Below are positions 1 through 10,999 of a DNA stretch of 64,000 bases, one piece after another. This DNA is from Deinococcus aerolatus. Its GTDB lineage: Bacteria > Deinococcota > Deinococci > Deinococcales > Deinococcaceae. The DNA is taken from positions 1 through 64,000 of the forward strand of contig NZ_BMOL01000010.1 in the NCBI RefSeq assembly GCF_014647055.1. The letters run 5' to 3'. The translations under genes and the position numbers were made by a program. The notes under the pieces are model-generated. The model worked only from the letters and a program-made list of their open reading frames with translations, was not told the origin of the DNA and made no database searches. The stretch's first letter is position 1; each line of letters opens with the position of its first letter.

Positions 1-65
1 TCAGCAGTGTGTTGAAAAATGACTTTTCTGATGCCTCGAGTATACCTGTTTAAACGGAATCCGTA
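1..65. other. Gene-free stretch downstream of alaS
   Basis: This short stretch lies past the alaS stop and is visibly richer in A+T than the rest of the window. A 7-bp inverted repeat, TTCTGAT at 26-32 and ATCAGAA at 65-71, straddles the alaS stop codon and could be a weak terminator stem. There is no clear T-tract. I see no gene here. Confidence 0.4.
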
Positions 66-2747
<2,682 letters not shown>

Positions 2748-2824
2748 AGCGGGGAGTTTAGCGCGGGGGCTGCGGGTGAAAAGGGCGGGAGGGTGGGCGT
2801 TCGCCGCCCCGGTAAAGTCTTCGC

Positions 2825-3706
2825 CTGACCAGAATCCGCGTCACCAGCACGTCCGGCACCGGCAAATCCAGCGTCCTGCAGGAGCTGGCACGCCGGGGCC
2901 ACCGCACCGTGGACACCGACTCGGACGAATGGTGCGAGTGGGTGACGGATGGGCGGGGAGAGCCGGACTGGGTGTGGCGCGAGGATCGCATCGGTGAATT
3001 GCTGGCAGGCCACAGCAATGGCACTCTTTTCGTGACGGGCTGTAAATTCAATCGGGGCCGGTTCTATCGTCAGTTCGACACCGTGGTGTTGCTCAGCGCC
3101 CCCGCCGCCATCCTGCTGGAGTGCCTCGCCGCCCGCACGAACAACCCCCACGGCAAATCGCCGCAGGAGAGAGCGCTGGTGCTGGAGCATCTGGAAACGG
3201 TGGAACCGCTGCTGCGGGCGACGGCGACGATAGAAATCGACGCCGCGCAACCGCTGTCGGTGGTAGCGGAGCGGCTGGAAGCGCTGGCTGATCGAACGAA
3301 GTGGGCGGCTCACCTGCCCGCTATAAAAATCCGAAGCGCCGCCGCTCCTGCGGATGCCGCGCTCCGGTCAACTCCTGCGCGAAGGCTTCCAGGGCGTCCT
3401 GCACGGCGCGGGCCTCGCGCACCAGATCGGCGGCCACACTCTGGATCTGCCCCTCGCGCTCCTGTTCCCAGTGGTTCAGGACGCGCTCGTTCAGACGGGC
3501 GTGTTCGGGGCTGGTCACGTCGCGCGGGGGGGCCAGCCGATCACGCGCCAGTTCCAGGTAACCCACATGATCGGTGGCGCGGGCCACGGCGGCAAATCTG
3601 CCGTCCGCCTTCAGCTCGGCCACCCTCGCGGCCAGCCGCTCACGCTCCAGCAGGGCGCGGGCCCGTTCGCGGCCCTGGATCAGTGCCGCGCCCGCCGCCA
3701 TGCTGA
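2825..3706 (+). CDS. Small P-loop nucleotide kinase-like protein, probable CTG start, C-terminal run-on
   Basis: The reading frame encodes a Walker A motif GTGKSS about 12 residues in, then a kinase-like region resembling small AAA/adenylate-kinase-type ATPases (TVDTDSDEW, ARTNNP). The frame is closed by TAA at 2813 and has no ATG, GTG or TTG before the P-loop. The first GTG (2909) would delete the P-loop. CTG at 2825 lies exactly 6 nt after a TAAAGT box (2813-2818), the leaderless spacing used by its neighbours, so I take CTG as the start. The family-like part ends near 3295. The remaining ~135 codons run antisense into the next gene and look non-coding. An indel near the end is possible, since other frames stop at TGA about 3287 or TAA 3324-3326. 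The substrate is unknown. Confidence 0.6.
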   Translation: MTRIRVTSTSGTGKSSVLQELARRGHRTVDTDSDEWCEWVTDGRGEPDWVWREDRIGELLAGHSNGTLFVTGCKFNRGRFYRQFDTVVLLSAPAAILLECLAARTNNPHGKSPQERALVLEHLETVEPLLRATATIEIDAAQPLSVVAERLEALADRTKWAAHLPAIKIRSAAAPADAALRSTPARRLPGRPARRGPRAPDRRPHSGSAPRAPVPSGSGRARSDGRVRGWSRRAGGPADHAPVPGNPHDRWRGPRRQICRPPSARPPSRPAAHAPAGRGPVRGPGSVPRPPPC

Positions 3707-4778
3707 CGAGGGCCAGCGTGAACACCAGCAGGGACCAGTGCTGCGGCGCTTGTGGCGCGTCGTCGGGCAGGGCGCTCAGATCGGTCAGCTGCCCCTGCTG
3801 CGCGGCGTTGGCGGCAATCTGCTGGGTCACGCGCAGGATGCCGTCCCAGTTCAGGTAGCCCTCCACGCCCAGATACAGCGCGCTTACGGCCAGAATGCCG
3901 CCGATGTACGCGCCAGGCCGCGCCATGCCGGGGGTGCGCGTCGCCAGCTTGGCACGGTACGCCAGTTCGTCCACCAGCCACAGCAGCAGCACGCTGAACA
4001 TGATGCCGGCGGTCAGGGCGATGATGGTCATGTACAGCCGACTTTCCGGGTTGAACAGCAGGTTGATGCTGACCCCGCTGATGATGCCCACGAAGAACTT
4101 GCTGAACACTGCAAAGGCGTTGAAGACCTTCTTGCTGCCTGACCGTCCCTCGGGCGGACGCAGGGCGTGGCCCTCGCGCGCCAGTTCGGCCAGCGCCTGC
4201 GCCTGATAAAAGCCCTCGGCGCTGTGCACGTCCACCGGCACCCCGGCGGCGGTCAGCGCCTCAAAGCGCTCCTGCCGCGCGGCCTCGATCTCCTCGGTGG
4301 CCCGCAGATACTCGCGTTCCACGTCGCCGCTGGCCGCGTTCATAAAATTCAGGTGATCCTGCTGCCGTGCCCACGAGCCGCGCACGCCCACCCCGGTCTC
4401 GGCCAGCACGCGGTTGACCGTTGTACGGGCGGTCTCGAAGTTGATGCGGTACTGCTCCACGTTCAGCCGCAGGATGCGCGCCCGCGAGGTCAGTGCGCTG
4501 CGGGCAGCCGCGTCGGGCACCAGTTGCAGCTCGCCGCGCAGATCGTCCAGCAACTCCGCGAAGTGCGCGGGCGTCAGCACCGGCAGGAATTGCTCGGCGC
4601 TCAGCGGCTCCGGGCGGGGCAGGGCGGGCGCGTAGCTGGACAGGTCGAAGGCTCCGGGGTCTGTGGGTCCGTCTGCCTCGTCCAGGGGTCTCAGGATCTG
4701 ACCATCGGACGGCTCAGGCGTGTTCGGCTCTGGTTCCCGCCTGGCCAGGTGGATCTCAACCGTTCTGTCGGTGGACAT
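3321..4778 (-). CDS. Unrecognised four-helix membrane protein with coiled coils
   Basis: This 485-residue protein matches no family I recognise. Residues 1-60 are proline- and acid-rich and probably disordered. Residues about 60-215 are charged and helical. Four membrane segments are visible at about 220-242, 248-270, 289-308 and 348-368, followed by a charged helical tail (ERARALLERERLAARV) likely to form a coiled coil. The ATG at 4778 is only 4 nt after the stop of the upstream vWA gene, so the two are cotranscribed and probably work together, perhaps as an envelope sensor or scaffold (inference). Its stop overlaps the non-family tail of the convergent kinase gene. Confidence 0.7.
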   Translation of the reverse strand: MSTDRTVEIHLARREPEPNTPEPSDGQILRPLDEADGPTDPGAFDLSSYAPALPRPEPLSAEQFLPVLTPAHFAELLDDLRGELQLVPDAAARSALTSRARILRLNVEQYRINFETARTTVNRVLAETGVGVRGSWARQQDHLNFMNAASGDVEREYLRATEEIEAARQERFEALTAAGVPVDVHSAEGFYQAQALAELAREGHALRPPEGRSGSKKVFNAFAVFSKFFVGIISGVSINLLFNPESRLYMTIIALTAGIMFSVLLLWLVDELAYRAKLATRTPGMARPGAYIGGILAVSALYLGVEGYLNWDGILRVTQQIAANAAQQGQLTDLSALPDDAPQAPQHWSLLVFTLALVSMAAGAALIQGRERARALLERERLAARVAELKADGRFAAVARATDHVGYLELARDRLAPPRDVTSPEHARLNERVLNHWEQEREGQIQSVAADLVREARAVQDALEAFAQELTGARHPQERRRFGFL

Positions 4779-4782
4779 GGGT

Positions 4783-5478
4783 TTACCTCCGGGCTTTCTT
4801 CACGGCGTCGGCGAAGGTGGGGTAGACGTTGTTCAGGTCAAAGGCACCGGCCATCAGCACCCGCGCGTCATCGCCCGCCTTGCCCAGCGCCTTTACGAAG
4901 CCGTCGCGGATGGAGTCGCCATTCTTGTCTTTTTCGGGACTCAGGCCTGCGAAGAACAGTTGCCGGGTGTCTTTACGGCCCAGCAGCTTGTCAAAAATGG
5001 TGGGCAGCTTGGCCCGCTCCGGATCGTCCAGCAGCGCGCCGTCGCTGAACAGCACCACCACGCCCCCCACGCCCGTCGTCCGCGCCAGCAGCGCATTGGC
5101 CTTGCTCAGCCCGGCGGTGATCGCGCTGCCCCGGCCCGTGCACGGCTGCGTCAGCGCGCCGGTGTAGCGCAGGATGTCGGCCTTGCCCATCCGCGCGCCG
5201 TTCTTGGACATGAATTTGAAGTCGGCCACCGTCTGCACGCCCTCGCAGATGCGCAGCAGGGTCAGCGTGTCGCCCGAACGCAACTGATTGAGCATGATGC
5301 TCTGCGACAGCACCCTGGCCTGCTCGGCGTACCTGTAGGCAGGATTCTTGCTGCTGCCGGTCATGTCGGCAGCAATCACGAAATGCAGCGGCGGCGTACT
5401 CAGCCCCAGCACCGTGCCCGCACTCATGGGAACGGGGGTCAGCAGGGGCAACAGAGACAGAAAGGGGAGGGGGGACAT
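4783..5478 (-). CDS. Exported von Willebrand factor A domain protein
   Basis: The 231-residue product has a hydrophobic N-terminus (residues 1-27) resembling a signal peptide or anchor. A vWA fold follows, with a MIDAS-type DMTGS at residues 38-42 (a DxTxS variant of DxSxS) and VVLFSDGALLDD further on. vWA domains bind a metal and usually a protein partner. The start ATG is preceded by a strong ribosome binding site (GAAGGAG) and a TATCCA box further upstream, so this operon has a short leader, unlike many neighbours. It is the first gene of a two-gene operon with the membrane protein at 3321-4778. The specific role is unknown. Confidence 0.75.
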   Translation of the reverse strand: MSPLPFLSLLPLLTPVPMSAGTVLGLSTPPLHFVIAADMTGSSKNPAYRYAEQARVLSQSIMLNQLRSGDTLTLLRICEGVQTVADFKFMSKNGARMGKADILRYTGALTQPCTGRGSAITAGLSKANALLARTTGVGGVVVLFSDGALLDDPERAKLPTIFDKLLGRKDTRQLFFAGLSPEKDKNGDSIRDGFVKALGKAGDDARVLMAGAFDLNNVYPTFADAVKKARR

Positions 5479-5569
5479 GGGGAACTCCTTCGGAGGGATG
5501 GATAGCGTTTAAAGGCGTGCGGATTTGAGGGCCGGTGGTGGGCTATGGCTGGCGAACACGTCACCTTGC

Positions 5570-7693
5570 TCACCCTGGCGGCACCGGATTTCTGGGATTC
5601 AGCCCTGGAATCGGCACCGCCACGCCGCCCACCCGGGTAATTCCAGGCGGAACGTCCAGGGTTCGAATGTCGTGCGGCAGGTCGCGCAATATTCCAATCT
5701 CGCGGCAGGCGGCCTGATCGCGGTACAGGCCCACCGGCACGCTCTGACGGCCATCCGGGTCACCGATCCACACCGCCATCGCGTACTGCGGTGTCACGCC
5801 CGCGCACCACGTGTCGTTGATGTCGTCGGTGGTGCCGGACTTCGCGCCCAGCGGCATGGCCCGGCCGCTCAGGCGCTGGAACAGGGTGGGGCGCAGAAAC
5901 GGGACGTGTCCGGCAGAATCGTTCACCGCGCCGGTCAGCATGTCGAAGGTCTGATAGGCCACCACCGGGTCCCACAGCGGCTGGCACTCGCGGCGGCGCA
6001 GGGGCAGCGGTTTGTCACCATCTCCGTACACCTCGGCCAGTAGGTGCGGCGGGCACAGCGTTCCGCCATTGGCGAAGCTGCCGTACGCCGCCGCCACCGT
6101 CAGCGGCGAGGCCCGGTACGTCCCCAGCGCCGGGCTGGAGCGGTTGGCGCTGTCCTCGTTGTAATTCACGCCTTCCAGCACCCGGCGCAGCGCCGCCTCG
6201 CGCCCGGTGCCCACCTGCACGGCCACGGTGTTCAGGCTGCGGGCATTGGCCTCGCGCACAGTGACGGCGCGGCCCAGGAAGGTGCCGGAACTGTTGCGGA
6301 TGGCCTGCGAGCCATAGCGGGTGGCCGTGTCCGTGAAGGTGCTGAACTGGTTGAGGTCCCCGTCTCCGGTGCCGAAGGCTGTGGCGTAGAGGAGCGGCTT
6401 GACCGTGCTGGCAACAGGTCTCTGGGCATAGGCCGCCCACTGACGCCCGGCGTCGCTGCTCTGGTTGCCGCCGGTGCTGCTGGCCAGCGCGATGATGCCG
6501 CCGCCGCGCACGTCCACCACCGCCGCGCCCTCGGCAATGCCAGGGGGGCGGGGGCCAGTCGCGCCCTCACCCACGACGCGCCGCGACAGTTCGGCCTGCG
6601 CCCGCGCGTCAACCGTCAGCACCACACGGCTGACTTTGCTGGGGTTCAGGCCCGCCGCCCGCAGCTCGCGCCGCACCAGTTCCTGCATGGCCCATACGGG
6701 TTCGGGCTCGTTGCGGTAATCCGGATTGCGCGCGGCACTCACGATCCGCAAGTCGCCGCCACTGCCCGCGTACTCGGCGCGCCACAGCCGGGGTTGCAGC
6801 GGCGTGGAGGCTGCCGCCAGGTAGTCATTCTCGGAAATCAGACCGTTGGAACGCAGGATTCGCAGCGTCAGCAGTTGCTGGCTTCGCATCCAGCGAAAGC
6901 GGGCGGTGGCGGTCTCGGGCGGGGTGTCCGCCGCCACCAGATACCGTCCCGGCGCAGGCAGCAGGCCCACCAGAAAGGCGCTCTGGGCGAGGGTGAGGTC
7001 TGCCGGATCGACGCCGAACACCGCCCGCGCCGCGTCGTACACGCCCTTGCGCTGGCCGATGCCGATCCACGGCAGGCTGTTCACACTCATCGCCAGCACC
7101 TCGGGCCGTCCGTAGCGCAGCGTGACCAGGGGGGCCAGCACAAATTCGGTGGCCTTGCGGGCCATCACCAGCCCCAGCCCGCGCCGGTTGGTGTCGTAAT
7201 CAAAATGCCCGGCCAGCACATTGTTCTTCAGCAGTTGCATGGTCAGGGTACTGCCGCCCGCCCCGCTCAGGAGGGCGCGTGGCAGGCGACCCAGATCCAC
7301 CCCGACGTGCGAGAAGAAGCGCACGTCCTCCTTGGCCACGTAGGCCAGTAAGAACGCCGGCGAAACGCCGGTCAGCGGCACGCTCAGCGACTCGCGGCAG
7401 GGCACGGCGTTGACCGTCTGGCCCTCGCGGCAGTGGTCAATCACGCCCAGCGGCTCCCCCCGGCGGTCCTGTACCTCGATGGGCCGCAGTTCCGAGCGCA
7501 GGTTCCACACGCGCGCAAAGGCCCCGCTGCTCCACGCGCCCGCCATCCCCAGCCCCATCAGGCCCAGCGTCAGGACACCCACGGCGGCGAGTCCTGCCCG
7601 CAGGATGCGCCGTAGTGTCCAGCGCGACTTTGGACGCCGCACGAAGGGGGTACGCGGCCAGGGGTTACGCCAGAAATTCAGCCTCTGCTTCAT
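5570..7693 (-). CDS. Class A penicillin-binding protein (transglycosylase/transpeptidase)
   Basis: This enzyme polymerises and crosslinks peptidoglycan from lipid II at the outer face of the inner membrane. The 707-residue product has a membrane anchor at about 33-55. A GT51 domain follows with EDVRFFSHVGVD (catalytic Glu), GGSTLTMQL and RKATE. The transpeptidase domain has SxxK as STVK, SxN as SLN, and KSGTT in place of KTGT. I chose the ATG at 7693 because it follows TGAGGTCC and lies 11 nt after the stop of the upstream membrane gene. The longer frame from 7774 would overlap that gene. The identification is firm; the PBP subtype (1A or 1C-like) is not. Confidence 0.92.
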   Translation of the reverse strand: MKQRLNFWRNPWPRTPFVRRPKSRWTLRRILRAGLAAVGVLTLGLMGLGMAGAWSSGAFARVWNLRSELRPIEVQDRRGEPLGVIDHCREGQTVNAVPCRESLSVPLTGVSPAFLLAYVAKEDVRFFSHVGVDLGRLPRALLSGAGGSTLTMQLLKNNVLAGHFDYDTNRRGLGLVMARKATEFVLAPLVTLRYGRPEVLAMSVNSLPWIGIGQRKGVYDAARAVFGVDPADLTLAQSAFLVGLLPAPGRYLVAADTPPETATARFRWMRSQQLLTLRILRSNGLISENDYLAAASTPLQPRLWRAEYAGSGGDLRIVSAARNPDYRNEPEPVWAMQELVRRELRAAGLNPSKVSRVVLTVDARAQAELSRRVVGEGATGPRPPGIAEGAAVVDVRGGGIIALASSTGGNQSSDAGRQWAAYAQRPVASTVKPLLYATAFGTGDGDLNQFSTFTDTATRYGSQAIRNSSGTFLGRAVTVREANARSLNTVAVQVGTGREAALRRVLEGVNYNEDSANRSSPALGTYRASPLTVAAAYGSFANGGTLCPPHLLAEVYGDGDKPLPLRRRECQPLWDPVVAYQTFDMLTGAVNDSAGHVPFLRPTLFQRLSGRAMPLGAKSGTTDDINDTWCAGVTPQYAMAVWIGDPDGRQSVPVGLYRDQAACREIGILRDLPHDIRTLDVPPGITRVGGVAVPIPGLNPRNPVPPG

Positions 7694-7704
7694 AGCGCCG
7701 GACC

Positions 7705-7989
7705 TCAGCGGGCCACGTCGGTCACGCCCGCCGCCGCCGAGCGGAACTGCCAGTCGCGGGCCACGCTGTTCCACAGCCCCGACGCGCCCACCAGAATCAC
7801 CAGCGCTGTGCCCAGCACCGCCAGTCCGGTGACTGCCCCGGCCCAGCTCATGGCCGGACGGGGGCCACGCACGCGGCGCAGTCTGGTGCCTGTTTTCTGC
7901 TCTGGCCGCGCCGTCTCACGCGCCGCCTGGGGCAGCCCCACCGACGGCAGGCCAGAGGAGTAGGGCCGGGGTTTGCGGACGAAACTCAC
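7705..7989 (-). CDS. Small single-span membrane protein upstream of the PBP
   Basis: A 94-residue protein starts at GTG 7989, 6 nt after a TATCCT box (7996-8001, minus strand), a leaderless arrangement. A basic, proline-rich N-terminus (SFVRKPRPYSSG) is followed by one membrane segment at about residues 50-72 and a short outer tail. The stop is 11 nt before the PBP start, so both genes share a transcript. By position it could be an accessory of the penicillin-binding protein or of septal wall synthesis (inference). No family was recognised. A longer frame from 8073 exists but would pass through the promoter. Confidence 0.55.
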   Translation of the reverse strand: MSFVRKPRPYSSGLPSVGLPQAARETARPEQKTGTRLRRVRGPRPAMSWAGAVTGLAVLGTALVILVGASGLWNSVARDWQFRSAAAGVTDVAR

Positions 7990-8104
7990 CAGTAAAGGAT
8001 AGGGGGGGTGCATGAGAGGGCGCATCACACCAAAGAGTGAACAATTAGAGGTTAAAGCGGCGCATGCAGGCACCGGGGGCCGCAGATCGGCCTACACTCT
8101 GGAG

Positions 8105-9316
8105 ATGACCACTGCGACACCGGCCCTGGCCCCCCGTCTCCGTGAACAGTTTCCCCCGCTCTCGGCGGGCCGGGCCTACCTGGACAACGCGGCTGGCGGA
8201 TTGCTGCCCCTTCGCGCCATTGAGGCCATCACTGCCCACCTGATGCGCTACGGCGCGACGAACGCCATGCCGGGACACCAGCCGGGAGCCGACATTCTGG
8301 CCCTCAAGCAGCGTGCCCGCGCGGCCACTGCCTTGTTTCTGAACGCCCAGCCGGAAGACGTGGCGCTGGCGCAGAGTGCCACCGCGCTGGCCTTCCGCCT
8401 GTCCGCCGCCTTTGCCCGCCTGTGGGGGCCGGGCGACGAGGTGATCGTGTCGGGCCTGGAACACGAGGCCAACGCCAGCCCCTGGCGCGAGCTGGAGCGC
8501 GTGGGCGTGACCGTCAAGGTCTGGCACGCCCGAGCGCCGGAGATGCGCCTGCACGCCGACGATCTGGCCGAACTGCTCTCGGACAGGACGCGGCTGGTGT
8601 CGGTCACGGCGGCCAGCAACGCGCTGGGGGTCACCGTGGACATTCCCGCCGTGACCGCCCAGGTGCGGGCGGCAGGGGCGTGGACCGTGGTGGACGCCGT
8701 TCACGCCGCGCCGCACACCCTGCCGGACGTGGAAGCGTGGGGCGCGGACTTCGTGATGTTCAGCCCCTACAAGGTCTTCGGGCCGCACCTGGGGGCCATA
8801 TGGGTCAGGCCCGAACATCGCCCCAACCTGCCCTGGCCCAAACTGAGTTTTGTGCCGGACGGCGACATCACCGGCATCGAGCACGGCACGCCGCAGTTCG
8901 AGCTGCTGGCCGGCTGGCTGGGCACGCTGGACTACCTGCGCGAACTGGGCGGCTCGGCGGAACTGACGCGGGCCGCGCTGGTGGCCGCCTACGCCCGCAT
9001 TGCCGAACTGGAAGGCCCGGTGGCCGAACGGCTAGTTTCTGGGCTGGCCGGGATGGACAACGTTACTCTGTACGGCCCGCAGGACATGACTGGCCGGGTG
9101 GGCACGGCGGCGTTCCGCGTGGACGGCGAGACCCCTGAGCAGACCGCCGCCCGCCTGACCGCCGCCGGGGTGGACGCGGGGGCAGGCCACTTTTACGCCG
9201 TGCAACCCCTCAAGGATCTGGGGCTGTACCCCGAAGGCATCGTGCGCGTCAGCATCGCGCACTACACGAGCATGGAGGATGTGGAGCGGTTGCTGGCTGG
9301 GATTGGGCAGGTCTAG
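8105..9316 (+). CDS. Class V aminotransferase, cysteine desulfurase-like
   Basis: This is a PLP-dependent fold-type I enzyme of the class V family. It opens with YLDNAAGGLLP, has the desulfurase-like stretch SGLEHEANASPW, and carries the PLP-lysine motif FSPYKVFGPHLG with Lys at about residue 223. The 403-residue length fits the cysteine-desulfurase-like subfamily (TIGR01976 type) better than IscS or SufS proper. No iron-sulfur genes are adjacent, so the substrate is uncertain. The ATG at 8105 is 6 nt after a TACACT box (8093-8098), giving a leaderless start. It converges on pyrF across a long inverted repeat. Confidence 0.88.
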   Translation: MTTATPALAPRLREQFPPLSAGRAYLDNAAGGLLPLRAIEAITAHLMRYGATNAMPGHQPGADILALKQRARAATALFLNAQPEDVALAQSATALAFRLSAAFARLWGPGDEVIVSGLEHEANASPWRELERVGVTVKVWHARAPEMRLHADDLAELLSDRTRLVSVTAASNALGVTVDIPAVTAQVRAAGAWTVVDAVHAAPHTLPDVEAWGADFVMFSPYKVFGPHLGAIWVRPEHRPNLPWPKLSFVPDGDITGIEHGTPQFELLAGWLGTLDYLRELGGSAELTRAALVAAYARIAELEGPVAERLVSGLAGMDNVTLYGPQDMTGRVGTAAFRVDGETPEQTAARLTAAGVDAGAGHFYAVQPLKDLGLYPEGIVRVSIAHYTSMEDVERLLAGIGQV

Positions 9317-9326
9317 CGCCCTGAAA

Positions 9327-9373
9327 GTTTAACCGTCAAACGGCTGGGTTTCCTGGCAGTCTGACGGTTAAAC
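9327..9373. terminator. Perfect 12-bp inverted repeat between convergent genes
   Basis: GTTTAACCGTCA at 9327-9338 and its exact reverse complement TGACGGTTAAAC at 9362-9373 flank a 23-nt spacer. The element fills the gap between the aminotransferase stop (9316) and the pyrF stop (9384), the expected place for a bidirectional terminator. No T-tract follows either arm. Related shorter units (GTCAAACGG, CCGTCTGAC) are nested around it. Confidence 0.55.
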
Positions 9374-9383
9374 CGTCTGACGC

Positions 9384-10208
9384 TCAGGCTCCCAGCATCC
9401 CGTTCAGCTCATCTCTAAATCCCTTCGCCGCCTCCACACTCGCCGCCACGCCCAGCCCGTCCGCGTACTGCACGCCCCGGCTGGCGCTGGCCAGGGCACC
9501 CGTGCCGTCCGCGTGGAAGGCGCCCTGCAAGTCGGCGGCGGCCCCACCCTGCGCGCCCAGACCCGGCAGCAGTAGCAGCGCCCGTGGCATCAGCGCCCGG
9601 AAGGTGGCGAGGTCTGAAGCGTGCGTCGCGCCCACCACCGCGCCCACCGTGCCGTACTGGCCCTCGGGTGTTCCGGCGTTCAGGCGGTTGATCTCCACGG
9701 CCACCCGCTCACTGACGCCGCTGCCCTGCAGGTCGGCCTGACCGGGGTTGCTGGTTTTCACCAGCACGAACACCGCGCCGCCGTTCTCGCGCGCCGTGTC
9801 CACGAAGGGGGTGAGCGTCTCGAAGCCCAGAAACGGATTGACCGTTAGCGCTGCGCCCGCGTGCCGCCCGCTCAGCCACGCCCCCGCGTAGGCCTGCGCG
9901 GTGCTGCCGATGTCGCCGCGTTTGGCATCCAGCAGTACCGGCAGACCCAGCGTGCGGGCGGCGGCACACACCTCTTCCAGAATGGCGAAGCCCTCCAGGC
10001 CCAGCGCCTCGTAAAAGGCCAGTTGCGGCTTGACGCAGGCGGCGTAGGGGGCGCACGCCTCCAGCACCGCCAGCGTGTGGCTTTTCAGGTGCGCGGCGTC
10101 GCGGTAGGCGTCCCGGCGCGGATCGAGGCCCACGCACAGGCGGGTGTTCAGGCGGCGGGTGCGCTCGGTCACGGCCTGGGCGAAGCTGGGCTGGGCAGAG
10201 GTGGGCAT
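9384..10208 (-). CDS. pyrF: Orotidine 5'-phosphate decarboxylase (type 2)
   Basis: This enzyme decarboxylates OMP to UMP, the last step of pyrimidine synthesis. The 274-residue product has the substrate motif [10 protein letters not shown] near residue 24 and the catalytic DAKRGD at 94-99, typical of the longer type 2 PyrF proteins. The ATG at 10208 is supported because the conserved sequence begins soon after it; an earlier in-frame start would only add low-complexity residues. It follows the BKACE-like gene by 37 nt on the same strand and may be cotranscribed with it, although the two functions have no obvious link. Confidence 0.95.
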   Translation of the reverse strand: MPTSAQPSFAQAVTERTRRLNTRLCVGLDPRRDAYRDAAHLKSHTLAVLEACAPYAACVKPQLAFYEALGLEGFAILEEVCAAARTLGLPVLLDAKRGDIGSTAQAYAGAWLSGRHAGAALTVNPFLGFETLTPFVDTARENGGAVFVLVKTSNPGQADLQGSGVSERVAVEINRLNAGTPEGQYGTVGAVVGATHASDLATFRALMPRALLLLPGLGAQGGAAADLQGAFHADGTGALASASRGVQYADGLGVAASVEAAKGFRDELNGMLGA

Positions 10209-10245
10209 CGTGGGCGAGGCTAACACTTGTGGGGGCCTGAACGTC

Positions 10246-10962
10246 TCACTCCAGCATCTCCCGCGCCACCCGCACCAGTTCGGCGTTGTCGGTGGCCCCG
10301 TCAAAGTCGCCGGGCAGCAGCAGGGTGTCTTCCAGGCCGATGCGGGCCCCCAGGCCGCGCCGCGCCGCCTCGCGCAGCAGCGGCCACGCGCTCTCGCCCA
10401 GGCCGTGCAGCACCACTGGCCGGTCCAGTCCGGCCGCGTCCAGCAGGGCGAACATTTCCTTCAACTCGGCCTTGTACGTTCGGATCGGCTGATCGGGCAT
10501 CTCGACCAGCACGCGCAGCACCTCCTCATGGCGCCGCCACCTCAGGAAGGCCCGCACCGCGTCCGCCGTCCACAGCCCGGCCTCCACGCCGATGCCGCGT
10601 TCCAGCAACAGTTCAGCCAGGTCAGGTGCCCCGTCCTCGTGCCAGTTGACCGACACGAAATCGGGCACCGCCATCCAGGCGCGCACGGCGGCCAGTCTCG
10701 CTTCCGCGTCCGGCAGAATCCACCAGCCGCTGGACAGGCCCACGGGGACGCCGGGACATGCCTCGCGCACCGCCTCCAGCGCCCGCGCCACGTCCCCGGC
10801 GTCCAGGCTCTCGGCTCCCGCCGCATTTCTTGGGTGAAGGTGCAGGGCGTCCGCGCCCGCTTCCACCGCCCCACGCGCCGCCTGGGCCAGTTGCTCGGGC
10901 GTGACAGGCACGCCTGGATGCTCGTCGGGGCTTCGGTTGCCGTTCAGGGCCGCTTTCAACAC
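10246..10962 (-). CDS. BKACE/DUF849 family beta-keto acid cleavage-like enzyme
   Basis: Members of this family (model: 3-keto-5-aminohexanoate cleavage enzyme) condense a beta-keto acid with acetyl-CoA using a bound zinc. The opening KAALNGNR, the metal-binding HLHPRN at residues 41-46 and the late RIGLED motif identify the family. At 238 residues it is shorter than typical members (about 270-300), so the substrate is unknown. The GTG at 10962 is 6 nt after a TACAGT box (10969-10974, minus strand), a leaderless start. It is divergent from the DUF1028 gene with only 37 bp between start codons. Confidence 0.85.
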   Translation of the reverse strand: MLKAALNGNRSPDEHPGVPVTPEQLAQAARGAVEAGADALHLHPRNAAGAESLDAGDVARALEAVREACPGVPVGLSSGWWILPDAEARLAAVRAWMAVPDFVSVNWHEDGAPDLAELLLERGIGVEAGLWTADAVRAFLRWRRHEEVLRVLVEMPDQPIRTYKAELKEMFALLDAAGLDRPVVLHGLGESAWPLLREAARRGLGARIGLEDTLLLPGDFDGATDNAELVRVAREMLE

Positions 10963-10968
10963 GCCCCC

Positions 10969-10993
10969 ACTGTAAAGCCTGCCCGTTTATCCT
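10969..10993. promoter_or_regulatory. Compact divergent leaderless promoter pair
   Basis: A TACAGT box on the minus strand (10969-10974) drives the BKACE gene, and a TATCCT box on the plus strand (10988-10993) drives the DUF1028 gene. Each is 6 nt from its start codon. The two -10 boxes are 13 bp apart, so each -35 region must lie in or beyond the other promoter's -10 element. Confidence 0.65.
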
Positions 10994-10999
10994 GGCGGC

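Noticed and set aside
5655..5680. GGTTCGAAT resembling a tRNA T-loop
   Set aside because: It lies inside the penicillin-binding protein coding region and no acceptor stem or anticodon arm can be drawn around it.
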